A stretch of DNA of 64,000 nt from Methylobacterium persicinum (GCF_022179525.1 NZ_BPQX01000037.1:186001-250000), one strand, 5' to 3'; counted from the stretch's first letter, positions 45,346 to 55,709 are shown. Notes: a model not told the origin generated them from the letters alone. A program made the numbers and translations.

Positions 45346-45957
45346 CTATCTCGCCTCGGCGACCTTTCCGGCGGCGTGGATGCGGGCGAGCACGCTCGCA
45401 AAATTCTCCGGCGTGAGGATGCCGATGATCTTGTCGCGGATCACGCCGTCCGGCCCGATGATGAAAGTCTCGGGCACCCCGTAGACGCCGAAATCGATGG
45501 CCGCGCGGCCCGCAGCGTCGGCGCCGACGGCCGCGAACGGAACGCCGTGCCGGTCGAGGAACTTGCGGCCGGCGGCGGGCTCCGGCTCCTTGTAGTCTAT
45601 GCCGACGAGGCGGATGCCGGGCTCCCGGGCGAGCCGCATGAGCATCGGGTGCTCCACCTGACAGGGGGCGCACCACGAGGCGAACACGTTCAGCACGGTG
45701 ACGGTGCCCTTCAGGTCGGCGCTCGACAGGCCGGGCACGGGCGTCCCGTCGCTGGCGAGGCCAGGCACCGCGGGCAGGTCGAAGGCCGGCACCGGCTTGC
45801 CGATCATCGCCGAGGGCAGGGCCGAAGGGTCGGCCCCGGAGCGCAGACGCAGAAACATCACCCCCGCGAGGACGGCGAACACCACCACCGGCAGGATCAG
45901 GAGCAGGGAGCGGCGGGCTGGCGGCGGCGTCCCGGCGGCAGGATCGGTGGCGCTCAC
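45346..45957 (-). CDS. ccmG: Thiol:disulfide interchange protein CcmG/DsbE
   Basis: The 203-aa membrane-anchored periplasmic thioredoxin keeps the apocytochrome c haem-binding cysteines reduced. It has an N-terminal helix (RSLLLILPVVVFAVLAGVMF), then PAFDLPAVPGL, the active site VFASWCAPCQVEHPMLMRLA, and YGVPETFIIGPDGVIRDKII with the conserved cis-Pro (GVPET). The GTG start overlaps the ccmD stop (GTGA). Part of a leftward ccmC-ccmD-ccmG run. Confidence 0.93.
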   Translation of the reverse strand: MSATDPAAGTPPPARRSLLLILPVVVFAVLAGVMFLRLRSGADPSALPSAMIGKPVPAFDLPAVPGLASDGTPVPGLSSADLKGTVTVLNVFASWCAPCQVEHPMLMRLAREPGIRLVGIDYKEPEPAAGRKFLDRHGVPFAAVGADAAGRAAIDFGVYGVPETFIIGPDGVIRDKIIGILTPENFASVLARIHAAGKVAEAR

Positions 45958-46100
45958 CGTCTGTCCTCCCCGAAGCGGTGGAGGGCACGCCGTTGCGCGG
46001 CCCGGTCGCGGATGGCGTTGGCGACGAGGCCGACCATGATCAGCGCGGTGAAGGCATAGGCGGCGGCGATGAAGCCGCCATGGGGTCCCAGGTCCAGCAC
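45954..46100 (-). CDS. ccmD: Haem exporter small subunit CcmD
   Basis: The 48-aa single-helix protein reads LDLGPHGGFIAAAYAFTALI then MVGLVANAIRDRAAQRRALH, matching CcmD: the conserved GPHG-FI-AY start, one membrane helix, and a basic cytoplasmic tail. It helps release CcmE carrying haem from CcmC. GTG 46100 lies seven bases after the ccmC stop. Confidence 0.88.
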   Translation of the reverse strand: MLDLGPHGGFIAAAYAFTALIMVGLVANAIRDRAAQRRALHRFGEDRR

Positions 46101-46107
46101 GGCGGGC

Positions 46108-46926
46108 CTACAGGGCTTGAGGAAGGGGCGTCGCCCCGGCCGCGCTGGGGACGACCCGCACGGCGCCGGCATCGAGGCGTTCGGCTTCGCGGATGGTGAG
46201 GGTCCGCACCCGGCGGCGCATGATCTCGGTGCGCATGGCGTAGAGGTGGAGGGTCGACCCGCCGAGCGTCGCAGCGCCGATCATCAGCAGGAGCGGGTAG
46301 AGCATCGACGGGTCGATGGTCGACCCGCCCATGCGCAGGATCGAGGCCGGCTGGTGCAGGGTCGACCACCAGTTCACCGAGAACTTGATGATCGGCAGGT
46401 TCACCGCCCCAACGAGGGTGAGGATCGCGACGGCCCGGGCGGCCCGGTTCGGATCCTCGATTGTCCGCCACAGGGCGATCAGGCCGCAATAGATCAGGAA
46501 CAGCACGAGCATCGAAGTCAGGCGGGCATCCCACACCCAGTAGGTGCCCCACATCGGCTTGCCCCAGAGGGAGCCGGTGACGAGGCAGACCAGGGTGAAC
46601 GCCGCACCGATGGGCGCCGCAGCCCGTTGCGAGACGTCTGCGAGCGGGTGGCGCCACACCAGTGTGCCGATCGCCGACAGGCTCATCGCCCCGTAGAAGA
46701 ACACCCCGAGCCACGCCGCCGGCACGTGGATGTACATGATCCGCACCGTTTCGCCCTGCTGGTAGTCGGGGGGCACGATGAAGAAGGTCAGGTACAGGCC
46801 GACCGCCAGGGCCGCGACGGACAGGGCCGTCAGCCATGGCACGGCTTTCCCGGACCATCGCATGAAGTGGCCGGGGTTGGACAGCCGGGTCCAGAGGGAA
46901 GGCGTCATCGTCGCGGTCTCGGACAT
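46108..46926 (-). CDS. ccmC: Haem exporter protein CcmC
   Basis: The 272-aa inner-membrane protein attaches haem to the chaperone CcmE during c-type cytochrome maturation. Six hydrophobic helices are visible; between them lies the tryptophan-rich haem-handling motif LWGKPMWGTYWVWDARLTSM, flanked by conserved His in YIHVPAAWLGVFFYGAMSLS and in WWSTLHQPASILRMGGSTID. ccmA, ccmB, ccmE, ccmF and ccmH are not in the window. Confidence 0.94.
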   Translation of the reverse strand: MSETATMTPSLWTRLSNPGHFMRWSGKAVPWLTALSVAALAVGLYLTFFIVPPDYQQGETVRIMYIHVPAAWLGVFFYGAMSLSAIGTLVWRHPLADVSQRAAAPIGAAFTLVCLVTGSLWGKPMWGTYWVWDARLTSMLVLFLIYCGLIALWRTIEDPNRAARAVAILTLVGAVNLPIIKFSVNWWSTLHQPASILRMGGSTIDPSMLYPLLLMIGAATLGGSTLHLYAMRTEIMRRRVRTLTIREAERLDAGAVRVVPSAAGATPLPQAL

Positions 46927-47045
46927 GATCCTGCGCTCCTACCCCAGGGTGCGGTGCAGCAACAATGCGGGTATCGGGCGCGGGTGTCGGTGCTTTCGTC
47001 TCATCCCGGGTGCCGATGAGATAAACGGGCTTTTCCCCTTCACGT

Positions 47046-47154
47046 CCTCATCCTGAGGTGCGGCGAAGCCGCCTCGAAGGAGGGCTCCAGAGGTCTCCGT
47101 GATCCCTGAAACCCTCCTTCGAGGCCCGCTCGAGCCGGGCCCTTCAGGATGAGG
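47046..47154. repeat. Nested inverted repeat, different from the 90-bp family
   Basis: The outer arms are CCTCATCCTGAGG and CCTTCAGGATGAGG; the inner arms GCCTCGAAGGAGGG and CCCTCCTTCGAGGC can also pair. The unit of about 109 bases lies between the start of ccmC and the stop of the tRNA methyltransferase gene. It resembles dispersed CTCATCCTGAGG-type repeats known from several alphaproteobacterial genomes; only one copy is in this window. Confidence 0.8.
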
Positions 47155-47179
47155 GGGAGGGTGGGATAAGCGGACGGCA

Positions 47180-47926
47180 TCACGACAAAGGGATTATCTC
47201 GCCCCGGTGAAGCGCCTCGGCTTCCGGCGTGAACCGCCCATCCGCCCCGTGCAGCACCAACGGAGGCCGGAGCGTGAACTCCGCCCGGCTGCCCTTTACG
47301 GCGCTGACGAGGATGCGGATCGCCGGATCATCCTCCCGGGCGTGGACCGGCCGAACCGCAATACCGCCGAACCGTCCGTTCAGCGCCGTCAAGCAGCGGG
47401 GAAGCGCGTCGGCCCGGTGGATCATCCCGAGCCGCCCGCCGGGCCGCAGGATGCCGGCACAGGTGCGGATCCAGCCGTCGAGACCCTCCTGCGCGAAACC
47501 GTGGGCATCGGCCTTGGCGGGATCGGGGGAGGGGCGGTGGCGACCGGCCTCGAAATACGGCGGATTGGTCAGCACGCCGTCGAACGTATCGGGCACCAGC
47601 CCCGCAGCCTCCCGGACCCGGCCGGGCGCAAGGACATCCGCCTCGATCACCTCCGCCGAAATGCCGTTCAGATGCGCATTGGTCCGGGCGAGGTCCGCCA
47701 GCGCGGGGTCTTTCTCGACCAGCGTCAGAAGCACGCCCGGATGCAGACGGGCGCAGGCGAGGCCGACGATACCCGGCCCGGAACCCACGTCGCACAGCCT
47801 TTCACCGGGCGCCGGGGCCAGGAGATGAGCCAAAAGCACCCCGTCCGTGCCGGCCCGGTGCGCGCCCCGGGGCGGCTGGTGCAGGTGGAGGCGCCCGCCG
47901 AGGAGGGCATCGGGCACCGTGCTCAC
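47180..47926 (-). CDS. tRNA1(Val) adenine-37 N6-methyltransferase-like protein (TrmN6/YfiC)
   Basis: The 248-aa protein begins MSTVPDALLGGRLHLHQPPR with GAHRAGTDGVLLAHLLAPAP, then the SAM-binding loop LCDVGSGPGIVGLACARLHP, TLVEKDPALADLARTNAHLN, and the catalytic FDGVLTNPPYFEAGRHRPSP (NPPY, typical of amino-methylating enzymes). This set is that of YfiC-type tRNA m6A methyltransferases; orthology is inferred. GTG 47926 overlaps the stop of the DUF2007 gene (GTGA). Confidence 0.87.
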   Translation of the reverse strand: MSTVPDALLGGRLHLHQPPRGAHRAGTDGVLLAHLLAPAPGERLCDVGSGPGIVGLACARLHPGVLLTLVEKDPALADLARTNAHLNGISAEVIEADVLAPGRVREAAGLVPDTFDGVLTNPPYFEAGRHRPSPDPAKADAHGFAQEGLDGWIRTCAGILRPGGRLGMIHRADALPRCLTALNGRFGGIAVRPVHAREDDPAIRILVSAVKGSRAEFTLRPPLVLHGADGRFTPEAEALHRGEIIPLS

Positions 47927-48147
47927 AGTCCGCGCAACTCGTGGGCGAGACCGGCATCCTTCAGGATCCGCCGGGCCTGGGCGGCATGGTCCGTGGGCAC
48001 GAGGAGCCGCCGGCCGAACATGCCGATGGAGCCTTCCATGGCGCTCATATGCTCGTCCGCCACCAGAACAGGGATGCCGGCATCCTCGAGCAGCGAGCGC
48101 GCGAAGCCGATGAGAACAATGTCGTTCGCGCGGATCAGCTCGATCAC
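47923..48147 (-). CDS. DUF2007 small protein (putative signal-transducing)
   Basis: The 74-aa product reads VIELIRANDIVLIGFARSLL then EDAGIPVLVADEHMSAMEGS, with C-terminal GRRLLVPTDHAAQARRILKD. This is the DUF2007 fold, a small ferredoxin-like domain. GTG 48147 is chosen because GGAG lies seven bases upstream and the extended frame is shadow. It is coupled to the methyltransferase and divergent from the polyprenyl synthase. Confidence 0.87.
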   Translation of the reverse strand: MIELIRANDIVLIGFARSLLEDAGIPVLVADEHMSAMEGSIGMFGRRLLVPTDHAAQARRILKDAGLAHELRGL

Positions 48148-48381
48148 CTCTGTCTCCGAGTTGCGTGGCCTCTTAATGCCATGGCGTTTAGCAGGAAACC
48201 GCGTCGGCGGTGGGTATCGCGGGATCGCCGGGGCGGGTTGGCGCATTCGCCGCGTGGAGAGCGGGGGGCCGGTGGCCCATATCCCGCGATGTTGCGACGC
48301 CGCAGGCACCATGCGATTGGACGGCGCCGATGGTTTCCGCGCGGACGTCTCCCGCGCGGCCCGGCTTGGGAGTCACGGATC

Positions 48382-49413
48382 TTGGGTATCGCCGCCACGA
48401 TCGAGAACCCGACGAAGCCCGACGATGCCGGGCTGAACGACCTCGTCGCGCTGGTCGCCGACGGGATGACGCGGGTCAATGCCACGATCCTGTCCCGGAC
48501 CGGCTCCGACGTCGCGATGATCCCGGAGGTGGCGAACCACCTCATCGCCTCAGGCGGCAAGCGCCTGCGGCCGATCCTCACCCTCGCCTGCGCGCAGCTC
48601 TGCGGCTACGTCGACGAAGGCGGCCGGGACGGCGACGTGAAACTCGCCGCCAGCGTCGAGTTCATGCACACCGCCACGCTCCTGCACGACGACGTGGTCG
48701 ACGAGAGCGACATGCGCCGGGGCCGGGTCGCCGCCCGGATCAAGTGGGGCAACGAGGCGAGCGTCCTCGTCGGCGATTTCCTCCTGGGGCAGGCCTTCCG
48801 CATGATGGTGGAGGTAGGCTCGCTGAAGGCCCTCGACATCCTGTCCGCCGCCGCGACCGTGATCGCGGAAGGCGAGGTGATGCAGCTCGCCGCCGCCAAG
48901 AACCTGGAGACCAGCGAGGAGGCCTACCTCGCCGTGATCCGCGGCAAGACGGCCGAACTTTTCGCCGCCGCCTGCGAGGTCGGCCCGGTGATCGCGCAGC
49001 GGAGCCAGGCCGAACAGGAAGCCGCCCGCTCCTACGGCATGAATCTCGGCATCGCCTTCCAGTTGATCGACGACGCCCTCGACTATGGCGGAACGTCCAC
49101 GGATCTGGGCAAGAACGTCGGCGACGATTTTCGCGAGGGCAAGATCACCCTGCCGATCGTCCTGGCCTATCGCCGGGGGAGTGAGGAGGAGCGCGCCTTC
49201 TGGCGCCGGACGCTTCAGCGCGGCGAGATCCGCGACGACGACCTCGCCGCCGCCCTCGCCACGCTCCGGCGGCACGGTACCCTGGAGGAGACGGTCGCCC
49301 GTGCCCGCCATTACGGCGAGAAGGCCAAGGCGGCTCTGTCGATCTTCTCTGAGGGTCCGGTCCGGTCGGCGCTGCTCGATGCGGTGGAGTTCTGCGTAGC
49401 GCGGGCGCACTGA
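48382..49413 (+). CDS. Long-chain polyprenyl diphosphate synthase (octaprenyl/decaprenyl type)
   Basis: The 343-aa enzyme extends farnesyl diphosphate with isopentenyl diphosphate to build the ubiquinone side chain. The first aspartate-rich motif is ATLLHDDVVDESDMRRGRVA, the second is IAFQLIDDALDYGGTSTDLG; HLIASGGKRLRPILTLACAQ and GDFREGKITLPIVL-like DDFREGKITLPIVLAYRRGS are also standard. Residues before the first motif (FMHTATLL) are small, consistent with long products, and ubiquinone-10 is usual in this group, but chain length cannot be proved. The start TTG 48382 is tentative. Confidence 0.9.
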   Translation: MGIAATIENPTKPDDAGLNDLVALVADGMTRVNATILSRTGSDVAMIPEVANHLIASGGKRLRPILTLACAQLCGYVDEGGRDGDVKLAASVEFMHTATLLHDDVVDESDMRRGRVAARIKWGNEASVLVGDFLLGQAFRMMVEVGSLKALDILSAAATVIAEGEVMQLAAAKNLETSEEAYLAVIRGKTAELFAAACEVGPVIAQRSQAEQEAARSYGMNLGIAFQLIDDALDYGGTSTDLGKNVGDDFREGKITLPIVLAYRRGSEEERAFWRRTLQRGEIRDDDLAAALATLRRHGTLEETVARARHYGEKAKAALSIFSEGPVRSALLDAVEFCVARAH

Positions 49414-49547
49414 AGCCCTCCGCCGCCATGTGCGGTTCGGCACGGCCAAGGTTCCGGCAACCTTAACCGCCGGGGCGAAGGGGACTAGGGACGCATCGCC
49501 GCCGGGGCTTCGGTTTCGTGCGGCGTGCCACTAGACTGGAGTCCCCG

Positions 49548-50153
49548 GTGAAGTCCTTCGCCTTCCTCACCCTCATGTTGGCCGGTGTGGCCACCGCCCA
49601 GGCGCAGACGCCGCCGACCCGCGACCCGGCTCAGATCCCGGCCGGAACCTACGCGGTCGATCCCAACCACACCCAGGTCGGCTGGCGTGTCTCGCATATG
49701 GGCTTCACGAACTATGCCGGCGGCTTCTCCGACGTGTCCGGCACACTGCAGCTGACGCCGAAGGATCCGGCCGCCGCGAAGCTGACGATCAAGATTCCCG
49801 TCGCTTCGGTGACGACCACGAGCGGCAAGCTGACGGACGAGCTGAAGGGCGACCAGTGGCTCGACGGCGGCAAGTACCCGGAGATGACTTTCGTCTCGAC
49901 GAAGGTCGCCCCGGCGGGCAAGGACCATGCAAAGGTCACCGGCGACCTGACGCTCCACGGCGTCACCAAGCCGGTGACCCTCGACGTCACCCTGATTGGG
50001 GCGGGCGTGAACCCCCTCGACAAGAAGATGACCGTCGGCTTCGAGGCGACCGGCGTGGTCAGGCGCTCGGAATTCGGCGTGAAGACCTATCTGCCGCTGA
50101 TCGGCGACGACCTGCACCTCACCATCGCCGGGGCGTTCGAGAAGCAGGATTGA
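49548..50153 (+). CDS. YceI family exported protein
   Basis: The 201-aa product has a signal peptide (VKSFAFLTLMLAGVATAQAQ) and a lipocalin-like YceI barrel: GTYAVDPNHTQVGWRVSHMG, GGFSDVSGTLQLTPKDPAAA, DQWLDGGKYPEMTFVSTKVA, VTGDLTLHGVTKPVTLDVTL and SEFGVKTYLPLIGDDLHLTI. YceI proteins bind isoprenoid or amide lipids in the periplasm. GTG 49548 has GGAG seven bases upstream. Its position just behind the polyprenyl synthase gene is suggestive of an isoprenoid ligand. Confidence 0.92.
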   Translation: MKSFAFLTLMLAGVATAQAQTPPTRDPAQIPAGTYAVDPNHTQVGWRVSHMGFTNYAGGFSDVSGTLQLTPKDPAAAKLTIKIPVASVTTTSGKLTDELKGDQWLDGGKYPEMTFVSTKVAPAGKDHAKVTGDLTLHGVTKPVTLDVTLIGAGVNPLDKKMTVGFEATGVVRRSEFGVKTYLPLIGDDLHLTIAGAFEKQD

Positions 50154-50296
50154 TGGAGGCCGACCCGGTCGCCCCGTCGCGCCCGTTCGGGCCGAGGGTC
50201 GACCGGGACTTATCGACAAGCGAGCCGGCCCCATTAAGAGATCCTTCATCCTCTCGGTGAAGGCTAACAGGAGCTTTCAGCACGCAGGACAGACCC

Positions 50297-50641
50297 GTGC
50301 CCGTCCTTCGCATCCATGCCCTTCTGCTCTCCGCCATGATGGCTCTGGCCCTCGCGCCGGTGGCCGCGCAGGCGGGCGACGCGGCCTCGGCCCACCTCTC
50401 GTGGAGCCGCTGCCTGGACCGTGCCTATGGGGAGCGTGCGGCCGTCACCGGCCGGGACCTCGCCGCGGATGCGGCGATCCGGGCGTGCCGCGGCGAGGAG
50501 AGCATCTACCTGACCGCCCTCTCGTCGTCACCGCTCCTCGACGGGGACGATATCGCCCAGGCCCGCCCGGACCTCGTGGCGCGGGCGCGGGCGGCGTTGC
50601 TCGACGCCGTCACAGCCGGTCCTCGGGCGATCCTTCGCTGA
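50297..50641 (+). CDS. Small exported hypothetical protein, 114 aa
   Basis: The protein has an N-terminal signal peptide (PVLRIHALLLSAMMALALAP, likely cleavage after AAQA) followed by about 90 soluble residues including HLSWSRCLDRAYGERAAVTG and DAAIRACRGEESIYLTALSS. Two cysteines are placed so that a disulfide is possible. No known domain recognised. It starts at GTG 50297; CAGGAGC and GCAGGAC sites lie upstream. It converges on the phosphatase gene with 12 bases between stops. Confidence 0.65.
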   Translation: MPVLRIHALLLSAMMALALAPVAAQAGDAASAHLSWSRCLDRAYGERAAVTGRDLAADAAIRACRGEESIYLTALSSSPLLDGDDIAQARPDLVARARAALLDAVTAGPRAILR

Positions 50642-50653
50642 GGCCGGACGGCC

Positions 50654-51124
50654 CTAAGACTTCAGCCGCTGCTTGATCCGTGCCGTCAGGCCGTCCCGCA
50701 CGTCCCGGTAGGCCTCCAGACGCTGTTCCCGGGAGGCGTCCTGCACCAGGGTGGGATCCGGGGTCGGCCAGTACTCGACGTCAGCCGCCAAGGTGTGCGT
50801 CAGGGCGATGGCCTTGTGGTGCGCCTCGGGGGCGAGGGTGATGATCAGGTCGAAGTTCAGCCCCTCCCAGTCTTCCAACTGCTCGATGGTGCGCGGGCGG
50901 TGGCGGCTCGCATCGATGCCGATCTCGTCAAGGGCCGCCACCATGAACGGGTCGATGGGCTCGCCCTGTCGGACGCCGGCCGACTGCACGTAGATCGAGC
51001 GGCCGAAATAGTGGCGGGCGATTGCCTCAGCGGCCGGCGAGCGCACCGCATTGTAGTTGCACATGAACAGCACGGACTGGACCCGCCGCTTCCGCGGGGC
51101 CGGATCGGGTGGCTCCTCGTCCAT
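50654..51124 (-). CDS. Low-molecular-weight phosphotyrosine phosphatase family protein
   Basis: The 156-aa product has the phosphate-binding loop VLFMCNYNAVRSPAAEAIAR (C-x5-R-S) near the N-terminus, and the general-acid Asp is likely in YWPTPDPTLVQDASREQRLE (WPTPDP), as in LMW phosphatases and arsenate reductases of this fold. VQSAGVRQGEPIDPFMVAAL is also conserved. It is the last gene of the leftward murA-hisD cluster and its steady company there suggests a conserved alphaproteobacterial role; substrate unknown. Confidence 0.88.
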   Translation of the reverse strand: MDEEPPDPAPRKRRVQSVLFMCNYNAVRSPAAEAIARHYFGRSIYVQSAGVRQGEPIDPFMVAALDEIGIDASRHRPRTIEQLEDWEGLNFDLIITLAPEAHHKAIALTHTLAADVEYWPTPDPTLVQDASREQRLEAYRDVRDGLTARIKQRLKS

Positions 51125-51158
51125 GATATCTCAGGCCGGATGCAGGTCGGCCACTGCT

Positions 51159-51653
51159 TCAGCCCCTCCAGTGGAGGGCGAAGATCAGGGTGAACAGGCG
51201 CCGGGCCGTATCGTGGTCGAGGTCGACCTTGCCGTCGAGGCGCTGCTTCAGGGTCTCGGAGGCTTCGTTGTGCAGGCCCCTTCGTCCCATGTCGATCGCC
51301 TCGATCTGGCTCGGGGACGCGGTGCGGATCGCGTTGTAATAGCTTTCGCAGATCATTTCGTAGTCGCGGATGACCCTGCGGAACGGGGTCAGCGACAGCA
51401 AGTGGGTCATGACCGGCTCGCCCTCGGCGGTGCTGATCGCGAAGGAGAGCTTGTTCTCCACGAGGCCGAGGAGAAGCGTGTAGGGGCCCTCCCGGCCGGG
51501 GACCGAGAAGCTGTTGCCCTCCAGGATGTCGTAGAGCGCGATAGCGCGCTCATGCTCCTGATCGGGATTCCCCCGGGCGATGGACGACTCGTCCAGGGTC
51601 ACCGAGACGAGGCGGTTCGGCCCCTTGTCCGCCCCCCGCTCCTTGTCCGACAT
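51159..51653 (-). CDS. UPF0262 family protein
   Basis: The 164-aa protein matches the alphaproteobacterial UPF0262 family: [60 protein letters not shown] and the C-terminal [20 protein letters not shown]. It is cytoplasmic with no known activity. It starts ten bases after the hisD stop and precedes the phosphatase by 34 bases. Confidence 0.92.
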   Translation of the reverse strand: MSDKERGADKGPNRLVSVTLDESSIARGNPDQEHERAIALYDILEGNSFSVPGREGPYTLLLGLVENKLSFAISTAEGEPVMTHLLSLTPFRRVIRDYEMICESYYNAIRTASPSQIEAIDMGRRGLHNEASETLKQRLDGKVDLDHDTARRLFTLIFALHWRG

Positions 51654-51663
51654 CCCGAAAGCC

Positions 51664-52959
51664 TCACAGGTTCAGCCGGATCGCCACGGAACGGGCGTGG
51701 CCCTCGAGCCCCTCGGACCGGCCCAGCGTTATCGCCGCCGGCCCGAGCGCCCGCAAGCTCTCCGGCGTGCAGGCCAGCACCGTGGTGCGCTTCATGAAAT
51801 CGAGCACGCCGAGGCCGGAGGAAAACCGGGCTGACCGGGCGGTGGGCAGGACGTGATTGGGGCCGCCGACATAGTCGCCTATCGCTTCCGGCGTGTGCGA
51901 GCCGAGGAAGATCGCCCCGGCATTGCGGACCTTCAGGGACAGGGTTTCCGCGTCCTTCGTCTCGATCTCCAGGTGCTCCGGCGCAATCCGGTCGACCAGG
52001 GGGACGGCCTCGTCGAAATCCCGGACGCGGATGATGGCGCCGTAATCCCGCCAGCTGGCCCGGGCGATGTCGGCGCGGGGGAGGGTGGTGAGGGCACGTT
52101 CCACGGCCTTTTCCACAGCTTCCGCGAGGTCGCCGCTGTCGGTGATCAGTACGGACTGGGCGGCAGTGTCGTGTTCCGCCTGCGCCAGCAGGTCGGCCGC
52201 GATCCAATCCGGGTTGGCCTCGCCGTCGGCGAGGATCAGCACCTCGGAAGGGCCGGCGATCATGTCGATGCCGACCTGTCCGAACACCCGCCGCTTGGCC
52301 GCCGCCACCCACGCATTGCCGGGGCCGACGATCTTCGCCACGGGCTCGATGGTCGCCGTGCCGTAGGCGAGGGCGGCGACGGCCTGTGCGCCGCCGATCC
52401 GGTAGATCTCGTCCACGCCCGCCAGATGGGCGGCGGCGAGGACCAGGGGATTGAGGATCCCGTCCGGCGTCGGCACGACCATAACGATGCGCGGCACCCC
52501 GGCGACCCGCGCCGGCACGGCATTCATCAGGACCGAGGACGGGTAGCTCGCCGTCCCGCCGGGGACGTAGAGGCCCACCGACTCGAGGGCGGTCCACCGC
52601 CATCCGGCCGTGACGCCCAGCGCGTCCGTGGCCTTGTGGTCGGCGGGCTTTTGCGCCCGGTGAAAGGTCTCGATGCGCTCCGCGGCGAGGCGCAGGGCCT
52701 CGATCGCCTCCGGCGGGCAGGCCTCCACGGCGGCCGCCACCTCGTCAGCGCCGATGCGCAGGCGTTCTGCGGAGAACGAGGCGCCGAGCCGGTCGAAACG
52801 GCTGGTGTACTCGACGAGAGCCTCATCCCCCTTCGCGACCACGTCGGCGATGATTCGGCGGACGGCGTCGTCCACGTCCTCCGAGATCTCGCGCTTCATG
52901 GTCAGGAGGCGCGCGAAACTTTGCGCGAAATCCGGGTCACGGCTGTCGATGCGGACCAT
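51664..52959 (-). CDS. hisD: Histidinol dehydrogenase
   Basis: The 431-aa zinc enzyme carries out the last two oxidations from histidinol to histidine with NAD. It has [40 protein letters not shown] (zinc-ligand region), [40 protein letters not shown] with the active-site Asp/Glu region, the [15 protein letters not shown] segment, and [11 protein letters not shown] with the catalytic Glu-His pair. Normal length. Upstream DUF2948 is 20 bases away. Confidence 0.96.
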   Translation of the reverse strand: MVRIDSRDPDFAQSFARLLTMKREISEDVDDAVRRIIADVVAKGDEALVEYTSRFDRLGASFSAERLRIGADEVAAAVEACPPEAIEALRLAAERIETFHRAQKPADHKATDALGVTAGWRWTALESVGLYVPGGTASYPSSVLMNAVPARVAGVPRIVMVVPTPDGILNPLVLAAAHLAGVDEIYRIGGAQAVAALAYGTATIEPVAKIVGPGNAWVAAAKRRVFGQVGIDMIAGPSEVLILADGEANPDWIAADLLAQAEHDTAAQSVLITDSGDLAEAVEKAVERALTTLPRADIARASWRDYGAIIRVRDFDEAVPLVDRIAPEHLEIETKDAETLSLKVRNAGAIFLGSHTPEAIGDYVGGPNHVLPTARSARFSSGLGVLDFMKRTTVLACTPESLRALGPAAITLGRSEGLEGHARSVAIRLNL

Positions 52960-52979
52960 CTTCGTCCCCCCTTAAAGTC

Positions 52980-53423
52980 TCAGGCTTCCGGTTCCGGCGT
53001 GTCGCCGTGGCCCGGCCGTGCCCCCGCTTCCCAGACGGGCCCGAGATCCTTCATCCGGGCCTCGATGCACTCCACCTCCAGGCGGATCGTCCCGTTTCCG
53101 GAGAACAGGATCTCGATCTGTCCCGATGGTGTATCGCCGGGCGTGAAGGTGATCGCCAGGAGGCTCAGGGGCACGGCGTCGTCGCCACGCCGGAGACCCC
53201 GGGTCCGCACCGAGAGCACGCGCTCGAAATGCAATCCCGTCAGACGCCGCCGGGGCGGCACCTTCAACCCGGCGGACCAGTCGAAGCGCCTCAGCGCCAG
53301 GGCGAAGCGTTTCTCCCGGACGAGATAGCTGAGATCGTCCGGCCGCAGGATCGCGTCCTGAAGATGGGCCGAGATCACGGTCAGGTCTTCAGCGTCCAGG
53401 GCAGCGAGCTTCAGAAGCTCCAT
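52980..53423 (-). CDS. DUF2948 family protein
   Basis: The 147-aa product begins MELLKLAALDAEDLTVISAH and has LQDAILRPDDLSYLVREKRF, RFDWSAGLKVPPRRRLTGLH and GTIRLEVECIEARMKDLGPV. These are the conserved blocks of DUF2948, almost confined to alphaproteobacteria and regularly placed between murA and hisD. Function unknown; no membrane segment or catalytic motif visible. It ends 20 bases before the hisD start. Confidence 0.9.
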   Translation of the reverse strand: MELLKLAALDAEDLTVISAHLQDAILRPDDLSYLVREKRFALALRRFDWSAGLKVPPRRRLTGLHFERVLSVRTRGLRRGDDAVPLSLLAITFTPGDTPSGQIEILFSGNGTIRLEVECIEARMKDLGPVWEAGARPGHGDTPEPEA

Positions 53424-53607
53424 CGGGGGTTCCGGTCGGTGCAGGATGCCCGCGGGAGGGGCGGCAGGGCGTCAGTAGCGGCGCTGGCCTGTCCGGGCAA
53501 CGTTGCCGGGGCGGGGATTGGCCCGCCTCATGTGCCGTTCATGATTGCAGCACTAGGTTGCGGCCAACCGTGGCCGCCGGAATGCGGCTTGACGACAAGG
53601 CAGGACG

Positions 53608-53913
53608 ATGACGGGGACACGCTTCACCCTCGCGGTACTGACGGCCCTTGCACTCGCCCCCACGCTGGCGGCGCCCGCGAGTGCGCAGTACTACCGCGAC
53701 GATTATGACTACCGGCCCCGCCGGCCGGCTCCGGAGTATTACGAGGACCGGCCGCGTCGCTACCGCGACGATTACGACTTCGGTCCGCGTCGTTTCGGCC
53801 GGATCTGCGTCACGGCCCGCGGCAATTGCCCCACGCGGCCGGGCCCATTCAACACGCCCTGCGGTTGCGAGATCCCGGGCTTCGGGCTCAAGCGCGGCGC
53901 CATCGGCGGCTGA
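53608..53913 (+). CDS. Small exported Tyr/Arg/Asp-rich protein
   Basis: The 101-aa product has a signal peptide (MTGTRFTLAVLTALALAPTL, cut after ASAQ) and a low-complexity stretch with repeated YYRDDYDYRPRRP-like units, including YRDDYDFGPRRF, followed by a small cysteine-containing tail (ICVTARGNCPTRPGPFNTPC). Three or four Cys in the tail may form disulfides. Similar small secreted proteins are common in Hyphomicrobiales without known function. It is inserted in opposite orientation between murA and DUF2948. Confidence 0.7.
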   Translation: MTGTRFTLAVLTALALAPTLAAPASAQYYRDDYDYRPRRPAPEYYEDRPRRYRDDYDFGPRRFGRICVTARGNCPTRPGPFNTPCGCEIPGFGLKRGAIGG

Positions 53914-53956
53914 GGCGATCGGATGGCGGGCGGCGTTCGGCCGCCCGCGCCGCTTG

Positions 53957-55246
<1,290 letters not shown>

Positions 55247-55406
55247 CGAGTATGTCCTGACGCCCCCGGCCCACAGCGGAGGGAGCTGAAATCTGTATCG
55301 GGCGCGGGAACGCCCAGGCTTGACCGGAGGCTGCTATAGACCGGATTTGTCGGAATCGGGACCGAATGTCGCGAAGGACGCGCCGACAGCTTGGCCGGCC
55401 TGCGAT

Positions 55407-55556
55407 CTACCGTTCTTCCTGCGGCGCGTCGTCCCGCCCGGCCGGAGGCTTGTCGGGGCTGTTGCGGCCCCGTTCCTGAGCCTTGCGTCGGCGCAAATTC
55501 GCCCTCAGCGCCGCCTTCAGGCGCTCGGCTCGGGCGTCGGGCTTGTCCTCGGTCAT
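55407..55556 (-). CDS. Small conserved-looking basic protein, 49 aa
   Basis: A 50-codon frame reads leftwards MTEDKPDARAERLKAALRAN, continues LRRRKAQERGRNSPDKPPAG, and ends RDDAPQEER. It is charged and helical, with a core (RAERLKAALRANLRRRKAQE) that resembles small proteins often seen upstream of murA in Hyphomicrobiales; that resemblance is from memory and unverified. It is 160 bases before murA in the same direction and likely shares its transcript. Upstream GGAATTCGCGCCCG gives a weak ribosome-binding site. Confidence 0.6.
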   Translation of the reverse strand: MTEDKPDARAERLKAALRANLRRRKAQERGRNSPDKPPAGRDDAPQEER

Positions 55557-55709
55557 CGGGCGCGAATTCCGGATCCTTGAGGGCGAGGGTTGCAGGATGC
55601 GTTGGGCGGACCTTCGACTTGAAGCGGTTCCAGATCCGCGCGATGCCTGTATACAACGCGCCGTCTCGATGCAGCCTCCCGGCGACGACCCCCTTCCGAA
55701 GGACGCTCA

